Part shown: piece after piece, positions 57,794 to 64,000 of the stretch
Numbering within the stretch: position 1 is the stretch's first letter
Layout of the letters: each line of letters opens with the position of its first letter
Assembly (NCBI RefSeq): GCF_039905635.1
Contig: NZ_CP157000.1
Span: 1,674,001-1,738,000, forward strand
Direction: 5' to 3'
DNA: 64,000 bases
DNA from: Microbacterium sp. ProA8
Lineage (GTDB): Bacteria > Actinomycetota > Actinomycetes > Actinomycetales > Microbacteriaceae
Program-made: the position numbers and the translations under genes
The notes under the pieces: generated by a model
What the model saw: the letters and a program-made list of their open reading frames with translations, nothing else
What the model was told of the DNA's origin: nothing
Databases searched by the model: none

Positions 57794-58219
57794 TCACCCG
57801 CCGGTGCGGTGGGCGAACGCCGGCCGCACCATGGCGGTCTGGTCCGGCTCGGCGAAGCCGAACTGCCGGTACAGGCCGTGCGCGTCGCCGGTGAACAGCG
57901 TCCAGCGCAGATCGCGGCCGGGACCGTCGTCGATCATGAGCTGCAGCAGCCGCTTGCCGAGGCCGTGCCCGCGGTGCGCGTCGAGCACGAAGACGTCCGC
58001 GAGGTAGGCGAACGCGACGCCGTCCGACACGGCACGGGCGAAACCGACCTGCTCGCCGGTGTCGCGGCGGTACGCGCCGACGACGCGCCACGCATTGTCG
58101 ATCTGCGTCTCGACATCGGCACGGCTGCGCCAGCGTCCCCAGTAGGCCTCGGTCGAGAGCCACGCCCACACGACGTCGTGCTGTATGCGCGAGGGTTCGT
58201 CGTCGACGTCGTAGTCCAT
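57794..58219 (-). CDS. GNAT N-acetyltransferase
   Basis: 141 aa GNAT fold. Acetyl-CoA pyrophosphate loop VFVLDAHRGHGLGKRLLQLMI (RxxGxGK), preceded by ARAVSDGVAFAYLADV and followed by DAHGLYRQFGFAEPD. Substrate unknown. CACAAT lies 7 nt before the ATG on the minus strand, possibly a leaderless promoter. Confidence 0.88.
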   Translation of the reverse strand: MDYDVDDEPSRIQHDVVWAWLSTEAYWGRWRSRADVETQIDNAWRVVGAYRRDTGEQVGFARAVSDGVAFAYLADVFVLDAHRGHGLGKRLLQLMIDDGPGRDLRWTLFTGDAHGLYRQFGFAEPDQTAMVRPAFAHRTGG

Positions 58220-58320
58220 GGGCTCTATTGTGGCGAGTCATCGCGTGACGGCCGGCGGTCCGGTCCTCGGCCGGTGGCTCGGTGGTATGACAGGCTGGCG
58301 GTGAACGAAAGGCCGGCACT

Positions 58321-59223
58321 GTGACGATCGAGCCCCCCGCTCCTGGAGAGCCCCGGCGCCCCCACGGGCCGCGCGATTCGGGCGACGCCTGGGTGGTCGC
58401 ACCCACGGGGGAGCGGTACTGGGGTCGCTTCGGTGCCGCCGGCCTGCTCGCGGTGGATGCCGAGCGCGGCGTGCTGCTGCAGCACCGCGTGTCGTGGAGC
58501 CATTTCGGCGACACGTGGGCACTGCCCGGAGGAGCGCGCCACGAGGGGGAGTCCGCATGCGACGGCGCCCTGCGCGAAGCCGCTGAGGAGGCAGGTGTTC
58601 CCGACGCAGCGGTGCAGGCGCGCGTGCTGAGTGTGCTCGACCTGGGCTACTGGAGCTACACCACGGTCGTCGGCGATGTCATCCGGCCGTTCGAGCCCGT
58701 CATCAGCGATCCCGAGAGCCGAGAGCTGGCGTGGGTGCCGGTCGGCGACGTCGACGCGTATCCGCTCCACCCCGGCTTCGCAGCATCCTGGGAGGGGCTG
58801 CGAGGCCTGCTCGACGTGCGACCGGCGGTGATCGTCGACGTCGCGAATGTGATGGGGTCGGTCCCCGACGGCTGGTGGAACGACCGTGCGGGGGCGGCGT
58901 CGCGTCTCATCGGGCGCATCGCGGACCTTGCGGTGCGCGGAGTGCCGGCATCCGTTCTCGAGCTGCCCGAGCACACGTGGTACCCCGAATGGACGGCGGT
59001 CGTCGAGGGTCAGGCGCGAACGGCCGCAGACGGTGACGGTGTCGACGTGGTGCGGGCCGAGGCATCCGGTGACGACGCGATCGTCGCCGCCGCACAGCAG
59101 GCGGTCGCGCGAGGACGTGTCGTGACGGTCGTCACGAGCGATCGCGAGCTTGCGCAGAGGTCGACGGATGCCGGAGCCGCCGTCCGCGGTGCGCGCTGGC
59201 TGCTCGACCTGCTCGAGACCTGA
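58321..59223 (+). CDS. Nudix hydrolase fused to a NYN/PIN-like domain
   Basis: 300 aa. The N-terminal Nudix domain (about 22-150) has an exact Nudix box from Gly71 (Glu77, Arg85-Glu86, Glu89-Glu90, Gly92). The C-terminal half (about 168-300) looks like a YacP/NYN nuclease fold: VIVDVANVMG (Asp173, Asn176), GDDAIV (Asp251, Asp252) and VVTSDRELAQR (Asp274), an acidic set expected for metal-dependent RNA cleavage. Combined nucleotide and RNA hydrolysis is inferred; substrates unknown. Confidence 0.8.
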   Translation: MTIEPPAPGEPRRPHGPRDSGDAWVVAPTGERYWGRFGAAGLLAVDAERGVLLQHRVSWSHFGDTWALPGGARHEGESACDGALREAAEEAGVPDAAVQARVLSVLDLGYWSYTTVVGDVIRPFEPVISDPESRELAWVPVGDVDAYPLHPGFAASWEGLRGLLDVRPAVIVDVANVMGSVPDGWWNDRAGAASRLIGRIADLAVRGVPASVLELPEHTWYPEWTAVVEGQARTAADGDGVDVVRAEASGDDAIVAAAQQAVARGRVVTVVTSDRELAQRSTDAGAAVRGARWLLDLLET

Positions 59224-59368
59224 CGAACCTGTCGGCACGCCATCCGCGCCGGACGGAAGGTCTCGACGCGGCTCGCGCCTTGCGGCGGGCGTCTCGGCGG
59301 CGGTACGTTTCGCGCAGGATCCGGCGGGCGCCGGCCCGAGGTCGCGACACGACCGACGGGGGAGCGAC

Positions 59369-60991
59369 ATGATCATCTCCAGCGACGTGGACGCCGGTCG
59401 AAAGGCGGCGGCGGATCGCCGCTGGGCGGACGCACTGGAGCTGCTCGCGCGGGTCGATGCGCGCGGTCAGCTCGGGGCATCCGATCTGGAAGTGCTCGCG
59501 ACGGCGGCACTGCTCCGCGGTGAGCCCCGAGCAGCCGTCGACGCGCTGTCGCGGGCCTACTCGGCGCACCTGGGTCTGGAGGACACTGCTGGCGCTGCGC
59601 GCTCGGCGGGGTGGCTGGCGCTCGACCTCATCGAGCAGGGCGACTTCACCAACAGCGTGATGTGGGCCGCGCGCGCGATGCGGATCGTGGGGGCGATGGC
59701 CGAGCCCGGCGCCCTGGCCGGCTTCGTCCGGCTGGCGCCGGCTGTCGGGCAGCTCGGCAGTGGGAACGCCGCCGAGGCGATCCGCTCCTTCGAGGAGATC
59801 CTCGATGTCGCCGAGCGCGCGGACGACCGGGAGCTTGCGGCGTTCACGAGGCTCGGTCTCGGCAAGTCTCTGATCGAAGCGGGGTCCTCGGTCGACGGCT
59901 TCGCATGCCTGGACCTGGCGATGGGTGCCGTCGCAGCTGGCGACGTCCCGCCGCTGCCGAGCGGGGTGATCGCCTGTGCCTCCATCTCGGACGCCCTGCT
60001 CGCCTTCGACGTGGAGCGCGCGGAATCGTGGACGGCTGTGCTCGACCGGTGGTGCGGCGAGCAGCCGCAGCTGATCGCCTTCAGCGGCCAGTGCCAGGCG
60101 CTCGAGGCGGCGCTGTTCCTGGTGCGGGGTGAGTGGGCGGAGGCGTCGACGGCCGTCGACTTCGCCCTGGCGCGCTTCCGAGCAGGGGACTACCGCGCGA
60201 TCTGGGGCGCGCCCTACCAGGCGGCGGAGCTCGCTCGGCTGCGCGGCGCCTTCCACTCCGCCGAGGAGTCGTACCGCCGCGCAGCCGAGTCCGGATGGGA
60301 AGCGCAGCCCGGCGTCGCCCTTCTGCACCTCGCACTCGGGCGCACGGCGAGGGCGCAGGAGGAGATCCGTCGGAGCGTGGCCGGCGCCGACCCCGTCACC
60401 CGACGGTCCCTGCTGCCCGCGCTCGTCGAGATCGAGGTCGCAGCGGGTGATCCCGTATCCGCGCGTCGCGCGGTGGAGGAGCTTCGGCATGCGACACCTG
60501 GCACGGCTACCCCGATGCTCGACGCCACCGTCGACACGGCGGACGCGAGGGTGCTGCTCGCGGACGGCCGCGCAGCGGACGCGCTCGAGGCGGCACGAGC
60601 CGCCGCGCACGCGTGGAAGGTGGTCGGCGCGCCGTACGAGGCAGCCCGCAGCCGAGTGCTGGCGGGGCGTGCGCTTCGCGCGCTGGGAGAGGCCGAGGAC
60701 GCAAGAGCGGATCTCGAGGCGGCACGCGCGGTGTTCGTCGAGCTCGGTGCGGAACCCGCTCTCGCGGACCTGGCCGCGCTGATGGGTGATCGCCGCGCGG
60801 GCGCCCTTACCCCGCGGGAGCTCGAGGTGCTCCGCCTCGTGTCCACGGGCCTCACGAACCGGGGCATCGGCGCGAAGCTGTCGCTGAGCGAGAAGACGGT
60901 CGCACGGCACCTGGCCAACATCTTCGGCAAGCTCGGCATCTCCAGCCGCGCCGCCGCGACCGCCTACGCGTACGAGAACGGGCTGGTCTGA
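59369..60991 (+). CDS. LuxR-family regulator with N-terminal TPR-like region
   Basis: 540 aa. Residues 1-470 are Ala/Leu-rich helical repeats of TPR type (AAADRRWADALELLARVDA, RSFEEILDVAERADDRELAAFTRLGLGK). The C-terminus is a LuxR HTH (about 478-535: LTPRELEVLRLVSTGLTNRGIGAKLSLSEKTVARHLANIFGKLG). There is no P-loop, so it is not a full LAL/MalT regulator. ATG 59369 with GGGGGAG upstream. Targets unknown; it might control itself. Confidence 0.87.
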   Translation: MIISSDVDAGRKAAADRRWADALELLARVDARGQLGASDLEVLATAALLRGEPRAAVDALSRAYSAHLGLEDTAGAARSAGWLALDLIEQGDFTNSVMWAARAMRIVGAMAEPGALAGFVRLAPAVGQLGSGNAAEAIRSFEEILDVAERADDRELAAFTRLGLGKSLIEAGSSVDGFACLDLAMGAVAAGDVPPLPSGVIACASISDALLAFDVERAESWTAVLDRWCGEQPQLIAFSGQCQALEAALFLVRGEWAEASTAVDFALARFRAGDYRAIWGAPYQAAELARLRGAFHSAEESYRRAAESGWEAQPGVALLHLALGRTARAQEEIRRSVAGADPVTRRSLLPALVEIEVAAGDPVSARRAVEELRHATPGTATPMLDATVDTADARVLLADGRAADALEAARAAAHAWKVVGAPYEAARSRVLAGRALRALGEAEDARADLEAARAVFVELGAEPALADLAALMGDRRAGALTPRELEVLRLVSTGLTNRGIGAKLSLSEKTVARHLANIFGKLGISSRAAATAYAYENGLV

Positions 60992-61102
60992 CCGGTCGGG
61001 CCCCGGCAGCGGATCTACACACAATGACCCATGCGCCGCACCCGGCGAAGATGGGCTCTTCGCCCGACGCGGCGCGCGGACCCCTGCACCTATCGTGGCG
61101 CT

Positions 61103-61507
61103 ATGGACATCCCGCTGATCGCAGGCACGGTCTCGACCGTCGTGTTCGCAGTCAGCAACCTGCCCATGCTCCGCAAGGCCCTGCGCACAGGCGACGTCTC
61201 GTCGTACAGCCTGGCGAGCATCGCGATGATCAACGCCGCGAACGTCGTCTACTCGCTCTACGTCTTCAGCCTGCCGCTCGGTCCGATCTGGGCGCTGCAC
61301 ACGTTCTACGTCGTCTCGTGCGCCATCATGCTGGTGCTGTGCCTCGTGCAGCGCCGCGCCGCCGGAAGGAGCGAGGCGTCGAGTGGCGTATCGGTGATTT
61401 CCGTCACGGAGGGTGTGGAGCGGCTCACTCGCGTCCCCGGAGGCGGTCGATCTCGCGCCGTTCGCGCTTCGTCGGACGCCCGGCGCCGCGATCGCGCTGC
61501 GCCATGA
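61103..61507 (+). CDS. SemiSWEET/PQ-loop small membrane protein
   Basis: 134 aa. Three TM segments within residues 1-85. The first carries the PQ-loop-like SNLPMLRKALRTGDVSSYS, and ANVVYSLYVFSLPLGPIWALHTFYVV follows. SemiSWEETs form dimeric sugar channels. The C-terminal 40 residues are Arg/Ser-rich and overlap the end of the convergent S4 gene by 83 bp on the other strand, so they may be under weak selection. TATCGT (61091-61096) lies 6 nt before the ATG (leaderless). Confidence 0.78.
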   Translation: MDIPLIAGTVSTVVFAVSNLPMLRKALRTGDVSSYSLASIAMINAANVVYSLYVFSLPLGPIWALHTFYVVSCAIMLVLCLVQRRAAGRSEASSGVSVISVTEGVERLTRVPGGGRSRAVRASSDARRRDRAAP

Positions 61508-61802
61508 TCGGCGTCGGGTCGCGCGGGGGTGTGCGGTCCTCCATGGCGGTGGCGACGAGCGGGGCGCCGACGCGCTTCGAGATCGGCTGCTTCACGACGA
61601 GCATCCGGTCGAACCCGTCGATGCGCACGCGGATCTCGTCTCCGATCCGCACCGGCTGCGCCGCCTTCGCGCGCTCGCCGCCGACCCGCACGTGCCCCGC
61701 GCGGCAGGCGGTCGTTGCCGCCGAGCGGGTCTTGTAGATCCGCACCGCCCAGAGCCAGGCATCCACCCGCACGGCCTTGCCCGCGGGCGCCGCATCGGTC
61801 AT
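61425..61802 (-). CDS. S4-domain RNA-binding protein (HslR-like)
   Basis: 125 aa. S4 domain about 11-60 (VRVDAWLWAVRIYKTRSAATTACRAGHVRVGGERAKAAQPVRIGDEI), then a basic tail (GRPTKRERREIDRLRG). It is related to the heat-shock ribosome-associated HslR that rescues stalled 50S-peptidyl-tRNA. ATG overlaps the lysoplasmalogenase stop by 4 bp. Confidence 0.88.
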   Translation of the reverse strand: MTDAAPAGKAVRVDAWLWAVRIYKTRSAATTACRAGHVRVGGERAKAAQPVRIGDEIRVRIDGFDRMLVVKQPISKRVGAPLVATAMEDRTPPRDPTPIMAQRDRGAGRPTKRERREIDRLRGRE

Positions 61803-62473
61803 GCCGTCACCGGCGTCACGGCCGCGTGCCGTGCGCGAACGCTGACCAGCACGCCCGCGGCGATGAGTCCCTGGCCGAGGCAGTACGTGAGCATGACGAG
61901 CGGGCTCGTCCAGCCCGGCATGGCCTCTGGCAGGAAGAGCCGGAACGCGAGCACGGAGTCGGACGCCAGGAAGAACACGCTGCCCCAGACGACGAGCGGA
62001 TGGCAGCGGGATGCCGCGACCGCCGTGCCGCCGAGCACCAGTCCGTATGCGGCGACGGCGACGGCGAGCCCGCCGAGGTGCGGCCACAGCACGGCGAGCA
62101 GCGCGATCCACCAGACGCCGTAGACCGCCGCCCACGGGGGTACCCGACGGGCGGCGAGCCTCCGCCAGAACAACCAGATGTAGCAGAGGTGCGCGAATCC
62201 GAAGAAGAGCAGCATCATGGGCACGGTGGGCAGCCACGGCACGAAGACCCCGGCGCCGTCGCCGAGCCAGGAGAGCATGATCGCCGCGACGAGGAGCGTG
62301 TGCGACGCCGTCCATCCTGTCCCTCGCGCGCCCCAGGCGACGGCGAGGAGCAGCAGCGGCATGAGTGCGAGCTTGGTCGGCGCGGCGATGGCCGGGGAGT
62401 CGGCGGCGAGCGCCGACACGTGGACGATCGACACCACGATGTACGGCACGAAGCCGATCCACAGCCGATGCAT
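61799..62473 (-). CDS. YhhN-family membrane protein, lysoplasmalogenase-like
   Basis: 224 aa with about eight TM helices. The family's conserved acidic residues appear in WLGDGAGVF and FLASDSVLAFRLF. YhhN/TMEM86 proteins cleave the vinyl-ether bond of lysoplasmalogens. Whether this organism has plasmalogens is not shown. ATG 62473 follows GAGGAGG with a short spacer. An upstream ATG would bury the ribosome site. Confidence 0.82.
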   Translation of the reverse strand: MHRLWIGFVPYIVVSIVHVSALAADSPAIAAPTKLALMPLLLLAVAWGARGTGWTASHTLLVAAIMLSWLGDGAGVFVPWLPTVPMMLLFFGFAHLCYIWLFWRRLAARRVPPWAAVYGVWWIALLAVLWPHLGGLAVAVAAYGLVLGGTAVAASRCHPLVVWGSVFFLASDSVLAFRLFLPEAMPGWTSPLVMLTYCLGQGLIAAGVLVSVRARHAAVTPVTA

Positions 62474-62546
62474 GATCCTCCTCGAAACGCCGGCAGACAC
62501 CATCGTCGCACGAGGCTGCCGCACGCCCTGACGGCGTCGGCGTCGC

Positions 62547-63134
62547 TCAGGCCGCGAGATCGAGTGCGACGATCGCGACGTGGGGCTTGGGTCGTGCCAC
62601 TTCGCGGAACCCGGCCTCCTGGAACGTCGACAGCACGCCGTGATAGAGGTCGTTCGCGGGGATCTTCCTGCCCGCGTCCGGGTCGAGCGGGTATGCCTCG
62701 ATCACACGTGCCCCGCTCGCGCGGGCGTACTCGATCGCGGCGTCGAGCAGGCGCGCATTGAGGCCCTGCTTGCGCTGCTCTTTGCGGACGACGAAGCAGC
62801 TCACCGTCCAGACCGACTCGTCGTCCCACGGCTCTTCCGAGTTCGCCGCGTAGTCACGCGTCCGCGCGAGACGAATCTGTCGGGTGCGCGGGCCGACCCT
62901 CACCCAGCCGGCCGCCTCGCCGTCGACGTAGGCGATGAGTGCGGGGAAGGGGGTCGCGTCCATCTCGTCGCGGAGCATGCCCTCCCGCTGCTCTCTCGAC
63001 GTCTTCTGCCACTCGCTGTTCGGCATCATCCACCACTGGCATTGGCAGCCGTACCCGTCGCCGCCGCCGCTGAGGGCGTGCTGCGCGTCGTCGAAGCGAT
63101 CTGCAGTGGCCGGTTCGATGGTGATGGTGGTCAT
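62547..63134 (-). CDS. GNAT N-acetyltransferase
   Basis: 195 aa. GNAT core: WTVSCFVVRKEQRKQGLNARLLDAAIEYA (acetyl-CoA site QRKQG), GARVIEAYPLDPDAG, FQEAGFREVARP. The N-terminal CQCQWWMMPNSEW block is typical of a subfamily of uncharacterised acetyltransferases. Monocistronic. Substrate unknown. Confidence 0.88.
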   Translation of the reverse strand: MTTITIEPATADRFDDAQHALSGGGDGYGCQCQWWMMPNSEWQKTSREQREGMLRDEMDATPFPALIAYVDGEAAGWVRVGPRTRQIRLARTRDYAANSEEPWDDESVWTVSCFVVRKEQRKQGLNARLLDAAIEYARASGARVIEAYPLDPDAGRKIPANDLYHGVLSTFQEAGFREVARPKPHVAIVALDLAA

Positions 63135-63261
63135 GCCGCGACGCTACTGGCTCCCGCAGACACCGGCAAAGGACGGATGCCACGCCCGGGCGCACGCCGG
63201 TTCGCGACGCCACCGCTGAGCGGGTAGGATGGGGGAGTTGTCCACGCGTCAGCGGGGCCAA

Positions 63262-63335
<74 letters not shown>

Positions 63336-63345
63336 CAGTTCAAAA

Positions 63346-63384
63346 AAATCCCCGGTGAGATAGCAAAAATCTCACCGGGGATTT
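63346..63384. terminator. Strong terminator behind tRNA-Pro
   Basis: 16-bp perfect stem AAATCCCCGGTGAGAT/ATCTCACCGGGGATTT with a 7-nt loop, A-rich before and T-rich after, so it may work in both directions. Confidence 0.92.
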
Positions 63385-63638
63385 CTCATTCCTGAGAGTG
63401 TTGCTGGTTGCACTGCATGTGAATCTAAGCAACCCGTGGTGTTGCGGCCCTTGGAGTGCCTCGCTTCCGCGATTCCGGGGGAGAAGGTGGAGCAGCGGAA
63501 GCCCGGCGTTCCACGTCGCGATGCGAGGTGGGGAGAGTCCGTGCTTCCCGGAGGGATGCGAACAGGCGCTCGCCGTGAATGACGTGGGCATCTGCGAGGT
63601 GATGCCGCCGACACGATTCTGAGACGTCCGAAATGGCG
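63385..63638. other. Gap behind tRNA-Pro without a recognisable gene
   Basis: Frames open on both strands here show no family signature, ribosome site or typical third-position pattern. Composition is slightly less GC-rich than the neighbours. The spot directly behind a tRNA gene is a common integration site, but no direct repeat of the tRNA 3' end was found within the window. Confidence 0.4.
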
Positions 63639-64000
63639 TCACACAGGTGGCTCCTGATCAACGCTCGGTGTTGCGATCAATCGCATGAAGACCTCGAGCA
63701 GCGGCAGCACGTCCTGATCGGGATCCATCAGTGCCTGGATGCGGAGGCCGTCGATCATCGCCGCCAGCATCGTGACCTTGTCGTCGGCGCTGAGTTCCTC
63801 GCCGTCCTCGTCCGTGCCGAAGCGTCGGCTCGACAGGTGTAACCGCATCCGCTCGCGCCGCGCGACGAAGAAGTCGTGGGCGGGATGCTCGGGATTGGTC
63901 GCTGCGACGGTGATCGCCAGCCAGTTGCGCCCCTGCTCGGGGTGGGAGAACTCGTTCCTCAGAACGGCGGACAGCACCTGCTCGGCGGGGACGCGCGATT
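63639..64000 (-). CDS. TetR-family regulator, C-terminal part (runs off window end)
   Basis: The last 120 residues of a regulator whose N-terminal HTH lies beyond the window. SHPEQGRNWLAITVAATNPEHPAHDFFVARRERMR and DDKVTMLAAMIDGLRIQALMDPDQDVLPLLEVFMRLI match the all-helical TetR/BetI-type ligand domain. Ligand and targets unknown. Confidence 0.75.
   Translation of the reverse strand, partial: SRVPAEQVLSAVLRNEFSHPEQGRNWLAITVAATNPEHPAHDFFVARRERMRLHLSSRRFGTDEDGEELSADDKVTMLAAMIDGLRIQALMDPDQDVLPLLEVFMRLIATPSVDQEPPV

Noticed and set aside
63398..63622. Short ORFs behind tRNA-Pro as cargo of an integrated element
   Set aside because: No ribosome site, no recognisable product and no repeat of the tRNA 3' end in the window.

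Overview
The window looks like a chromosomal segment from a high-GC actinobacterium of the Microbacteriaceae, most likely Microbacterium or a close relative. Supporting signs are the strong G/C third-position bias, an actinobacterial 16S/23S/5S operon with no tRNA in its spacer, PriA in place of separate HisA and TrpF, a GluABCD-type amino-acid transporter, the parA-scpA-scpB-rluB-tyrA-cmk-der order, and many genes in which a TANNNT -10 box lies only 6-8 nt before an ATG or GTG (leaderless transcripts). The 16S gene (about 35262-36786) would settle the genus. Apart from one IS481-type insertion this is core genome.

Layout. 1-1713: end of a membrane-protein gene, then lexA divergent from a LysM/TM protein resembling the SOS division inhibitors YneA and ChiZ. 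1885-5853: histidine cluster hisC-hisB-hisH-priA-sseB. 5953-8502: PLP decarboxylase with an IS481-family element inserted exactly behind its stop codon. 8610-10679: DUF1844 gene divergent from infC-rpmI-rplT; infC appears to start with AUC. 10807-18763: rRNA methyltransferase, gluABCD-like ABC transporter, pheS-pheT. 18924-22031: MocR regulator divergent from a RibD/DHFR-like reductase, then an epimerase. 22171-30320: arginine cluster argC-J-B-D-F, a membrane acyltransferase-like gene, argH. It is preceded by a 28-codon leaderless ORF that ends in six Arg codons among its last ten sense codons, and argR is absent. 30351-33930: SatD-like regulator plus membrane partner, a 38-bp palindrome, tyrS, a DUF4184 protein. 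34104-34745: udgX broken by one in-frame TGA. 35003-40606: rRNA operon. 40657-50840: charged-repeat protein, HAD phosphatase, short ORF, tlyA, nadK, recN, pyrG, ADP-ribose Nudix, xerD. 50953-57777: parA, scpA, scpB, rluB, tyrA, cmk, der. 57794-64000: acetyltransferases, a Nudix-NYN fusion, LuxR-TPR regulator, SemiSWEET-like protein, S4 protein, lysoplasmalogenase-like protein, tRNA-Pro(GGG), and a TetR-type regulator running off the end.

How the parts work together. Amino-acid biosynthesis (His, Arg, Tyr), translation (IF3, L35, L20, PheRS, TyrRS, rRNA, TlyA, tRNA-Pro) and chromosome maintenance (LexA, RecN, XerD, ParA, ScpAB, Der) make up most of the window. Many genes overlap by 4 bp (ATGA or GTGA), which indicates tightly coupled operons. 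The most interesting regulatory regions are the arginine leader, the lexA/chiZ-like intergenic hairpin, the satD/tyrS palindrome and the MocR operator. A REP-like sequence with core CTTCGACAAGCTCAG recurs inside coding sequences and encodes Ser/Thr/Gly linkers.
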